A DNA stretch of 9,356 nucleotides from Nitrospira sp. (lineage in GTDB: Bacteria > Nitrospirota > Nitrospiria > Nitrospirales > Nitrospiraceae): contig JABMDE010000082.1 of the NCBI GenBank assembly GCA_015904055.1, positions 18,840 through 28,195 of the forward strand, written 5' to 3'. A model generated the notes under the pieces. The model worked only from the letters and a program-made list of their open reading frames with translations. It was not told the origin of the DNA and searched no databases. Below, piece after piece: positions 7,717 through 9,356 of the stretch (position 1 is its first letter; every line of letters starts with the position of its first letter). The translations under genes were made by a program, and so were the position numbers.

Positions 7717-8290
7717 TCCGCTCCCACAAGAATTCCGGTTCGCCCTGTGTTTTTGCGACCCATCGCGCCAAAACAAACAGTGTGTCGCTAAGACGATTCA
7801 CAAATTTAATGATGATGGGATCAACCGGTTCGACTTTCGACAGCGCAACACAGAGCCGTTCAGCTCGTCGACAGACCGTCCTAGCTTGATGCAAAAACCC
7901 GGAGACTTTCCCGCCGCCCGGCAAGATGAACTCCTTCAGCGGCTCCAGATCTTTCTGACAACGATCGATCAGCTTTTCTAATCGCGTCACATCCTGCGCC
8001 GCAATCTGCGGCATATTTTTGAACGTCTGCCCAGGCGCCGTAGCCAGAATGCTGCCGACATCGAACAATTTATTCTGTGCCCATCGCAGCTCTCCTTCGA
8101 GCTGACCAGCCGCCGGATTCCCGCTCTGCACCTCTGCATTCATGACCCGCACGACGCCGACTACCGCGTTCAATTCATCGATCGTTCCATAGGTTTCGAC
8201 GCGGAGACTATCTTTCCAAACCGGCTGCCCTCCGGCTAGTCGCGTTTTTCCCGCATCGCCCGTTCTCGTATACACCTTGGTAATGCGCAT
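7694..8290 (-). CDS. pduO: PduO-type cob(I)alamin adenosyltransferase
   Basis: This enzyme transfers adenosyl from ATP to the reduced cobalt of cobalamin or corrinoid precursors, giving the coenzyme form that the other enzymes here act on. The 198 residues are the usual single-domain length. The ATP-binding N-terminus is YTRTGDAGKTRL (7-18), followed by YGTIDELNAVVG (34-45), KEFILPGGGKVSGFLHQARTV split over 119-139, RRAER (141-145) and NRLSDTLFVLARW (165-177), which forms the base-on/base-off corrin site in known structures. The start ATG (8290) shares an A with the bluB stop (TAATG), behind GAGGGGAGG. Its end overlaps cobU by 23 bases. It is unrelated in fold to CobA/CobO-type transferases, although some annotations call it cobO. 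Confidence 0.95.
   Translation of the reverse strand: MRITKVYTRTGDAGKTRLAGGQPVWKDSLRVETYGTIDELNAVVGVVRVMNAEVQSGNPAAGQLEGELRWAQNKLFDVGSILATAPGQTFKNMPQIAAQDVTRLEKLIDRCQKDLEPLKEFILPGGGKVSGFLHQARTVCRRAERLCVALSKVEPVDPIIIKFVNRLSDTLFVLARWVAKTQGEPEFLWERNVVKKTE
7721..7725 (-). promoter_or_regulatory. Ribosome binding site deciding the cobU start
   Basis: GGGAG on the minus strand lies 4 bases before the ATG at 7716, within the last codons of pduO. It supports the 181-residue form over the longer open frame from 7776, whose first 20 residues are just pduO read in another frame. Confidence 0.5.
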
Positions 8291-8973
8291 TACAGCCTCC
8301 CCTCATCCCCACCCTTTAAATTGCCCCAGGACTCATAGTGAATAAGATTGTCCACAGGAATCCGCTCACGCCATCCAGCACGTTCCAGATCCGGCTGTGT
8401 CGAAAAACGTGAGACATACCCGAGACACAGATAGGCCAGTACTGTGACAGGCTTCGGTACAGCGAGCACTCGTTTCAACGCCTCGTGATCGAGAATGCTG
8501 ACCCATCCCACTCCGATACCCTCTGCGCGAGCGGCGAGCCAAAGATTTTGAATGGCACAACACGTACTGTACAAATCCGTATCCCGCACAGTCGACCGGC
8601 CCAACACATGAGGACCGCCCCGCTGACGACTGCACGTCACCGCGATATTGATCGGAGCTTCCTCAATTCCTTCCAGCTTCAAGCTTCGATAGAGCGTGGC
8701 GCGCGCCCCTCGATAACGCGCCGCCGCCTCGGCATTGGCCTGTAGAAATAACTCTTTCACAGCACCCTTGGTCGCACGATTGCGAACCACTACGAAATCC
8801 CAGGGCTGCATGAATCCCACCGACCCGGCATGGTGGGCTGCGGTCAACACACGCGTCAAGACCTGGCGCGGAATCGGCTTCTTCAGAAAATTCCGGCGAA
8901 CATCGCGGCGCTCAAAGATAGCCCGATAGACCGCCTCCCGCTCCGCATCTGAAAATTGACCGTTCCCAGACAT
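8290..8973 (-). CDS. bluB: 5,6-dimethylbenzimidazole synthase (BluB)
   Basis: BluB is a flavin-destructase of the nitroreductase fold. With oxygen it breaks down reduced FMN to form 5,6-dimethylbenzimidazole, the lower ligand of B12. The 227 residues carry RRDVRRNF (22-29), with Asp24 corresponding to the essential Asp32 of Sinorhizobium BluB, then GFMQPWDFVVVR (54-65), TDLYSTCCAIQNLWLAARAEG split over 133-153, and GVGWVSILD (155-163), whose Ser160 lies where Ser167 is in the Sinorhizobium enzyme. These features separate it from ordinary nitroreductases, and the cobT/cobU neighbours agree. The ATG at 8973 lies 15 bases after the CWC gene, with AAAGGGG upstream. Its presence implies an aerobic or microaerobic organism that makes true cobalamin rather than pseudocobalamin. 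Confidence 0.95.
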   Translation of the reverse strand: MSGNGQFSDAEREAVYRAIFERRDVRRNFLKKPIPRQVLTRVLTAAHHAGSVGFMQPWDFVVVRNRATKGAVKELFLQANAEAAARYRGARATLYRSLKLEGIEEAPINIAVTCSRQRGGPHVLGRSTVRDTDLYSTCCAIQNLWLAARAEGIGVGWVSILDHEALKRVLAVPKPVTVLAYLCLGYVSRFSTQPDLERAGWRERIPVDNLIHYESWGNLKGGDEGRL

Positions 8974-8988
8974 TACCAGCGCACCCCT

Positions 8989-9204
8989 TTACATCATCCT
9001 ATCGGAGGAGGGCCTGGCTTCTGGCCCCACCTCCCCTGCGGCGACTTTCCCCAAGCAGACAGGGCAAAGACAATCTGCAAAGCGTCCTTCAATCCAGTCC
9101 ATCTGCTGCTCCGTAATGCCAATCGACCCACACCAGCAGCCATATTGGCCGCATTCGAATGTCTGACGACACTGCGCACAGGTCTTTTGAATCGGTCCTC
9201 TCAT
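8989..9204 (-). CDS. Small cysteine-rich CWC-family protein
   Basis: This 71-residue protein has eight cysteines in two clusters: CAQC (9-12), C18, CWC (23-25), then CLC (45-47) and C50. The pattern C-x2-C-x3-F-x-C-x4-CWC matches the cysteine-rich CWC family (Pfam Cys_rich_CWC), which has no assigned function as far as I know. Paired cysteine clusters suggest one or two bound metal ions, probably zinc or iron, but that is inference. It has no signal peptide or membrane segment. The tail after residue 55 is polar and probably disordered. ATG 9204 lies 21 bases after the receptor gene and has only a weak ribosome site (GAAAGAGC). It sits between the receptor and bluB and so is presumably co-transcribed; a role in cobalt or corrinoid handling is possible but unproven. 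Confidence 0.85.
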   Translation of the reverse strand: MRGPIQKTCAQCRQTFECGQYGCWCGSIGITEQQMDWIEGRFADCLCPVCLGKVAAGEVGPEARPSSDRMM

Positions 9205-9225
9205 GTCGATTGCTCTTTCGGGCGA

Positions 9226-9356
9226 TCAGAGCGGCACATCGTAATTCACCCGCACACCACCAAAAACTGAGCGTGTCGGAGTCCCAAAGAACGTGATCTC
9301 CTCATACTTTTCATTGAAGAGATTGTCCACACGAACATACGCCTGCCAATTCTTAG
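9226..9356 (-). CDS. btuB: TonB-dependent outer-membrane receptor, BtuB-like (C-terminal 42 residues only)
   Basis: The frame enters from the right edge and ends with TGA at 9228-9226. The visible residues, including YVRVDNLFNEKYEE, FFGTPTRSVFGGVRV and NYDVPL, match the last beta-strands of TonB-dependent receptors, where a VxNLFxxxYE turn is followed by the final strand. Such proteins import cobamides or siderophores across the outer membrane, powered by TonB. The assignment to cobamide uptake rests on the operon, not on the fragment. Outer-membrane proteins usually end in Phe or Trp; this one extends a few residues beyond the last aromatic (Tyr) and ends in Leu. The promoter, and a cobalamin riboswitch if there is one, would lie beyond the window. 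Confidence 0.8.
   Translation of the reverse strand, partial: KNWQAYVRVDNLFNEKYEEITFFGTPTRSVFGGVRVNYDVPL

Noticed and set aside
7717..7776. Extended N-terminus for CobU
   Set aside because: These 20 residues are the 3' end of pduO read in another frame; the start at 7716 has its own ribosome site and gives the usual length.

Overview
The window is almost entirely one long minus-strand operon for the late steps of cobamide (vitamin B12) assembly and salvage. At the left edge it also holds the end of an unrelated plus-strand gene and a broken haem-protein gene. The GC-rich sequence, the outer-membrane TonB-dependent receptor and the overall gene set indicate a Gram-negative bacterium. The broken haem gene reads like the DUF3365 (Tll0287-like) single-haem proteins that I associate with Nitrospira-type bacteria, so a member of Nitrospirota is my best guess, held weakly.

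Layout from left to right: (1) 2-190, plus strand, the C-terminal 62 codons of an unrecognised protein. (2) 387-729, minus strand, a DUF3365/CxxCH haem-protein pseudogene. It has an intact signal peptide and ribosome binding site, but an internal deletion and a later one-base frameshift. A weak promoter lies upstream of it. (3) 993-9356, minus strand, the cobamide operon. In transcription order it runs: TonB-dependent receptor (3' end only), a small cysteine-rich CWC protein, bluB, pduO, cobU, cobT, cobS, cbiB, cobD, cbiZ and cobQ. Most junctions overlap by a few bases or are separated by 3-21 bases, so the set is very probably one transcript with translational coupling. The promoter, and any cobalamin riboswitch, would lie beyond the right edge.

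How the genes fit together: the receptor would import cobamides or corrinoids, and PduO adenosylates cob(I)alamin-type corrinoids. CbiZ opens imported adenosylcobinamide (and, in some bacteria, foreign cobamides) to adenosylcobyric acid. CobQ makes adenosylcobyric acid by amidation in the de novo route, so both routes meet at the same intermediate. CobD supplies aminopropanol phosphate, which CbiB attaches. CobU activates the product to the GDP form. BluB makes 5,6-dimethylbenzimidazole from reduced flavin, CobT turns it into alpha-ribazole phosphate, and CobS joins the two halves. No alpha-ribazole phosphatase and no corrin-ring genes are present here.

The points most worth a second look are: a CobU that lacks the family's conserved T/S-N-E-V-G segment in an otherwise intact protein; the cysteine-rich CWC protein sitting between the receptor and bluB; the pairing of CbiZ with CbiB and CobQ in one coupled operon; and the decayed DUF3365 gene.
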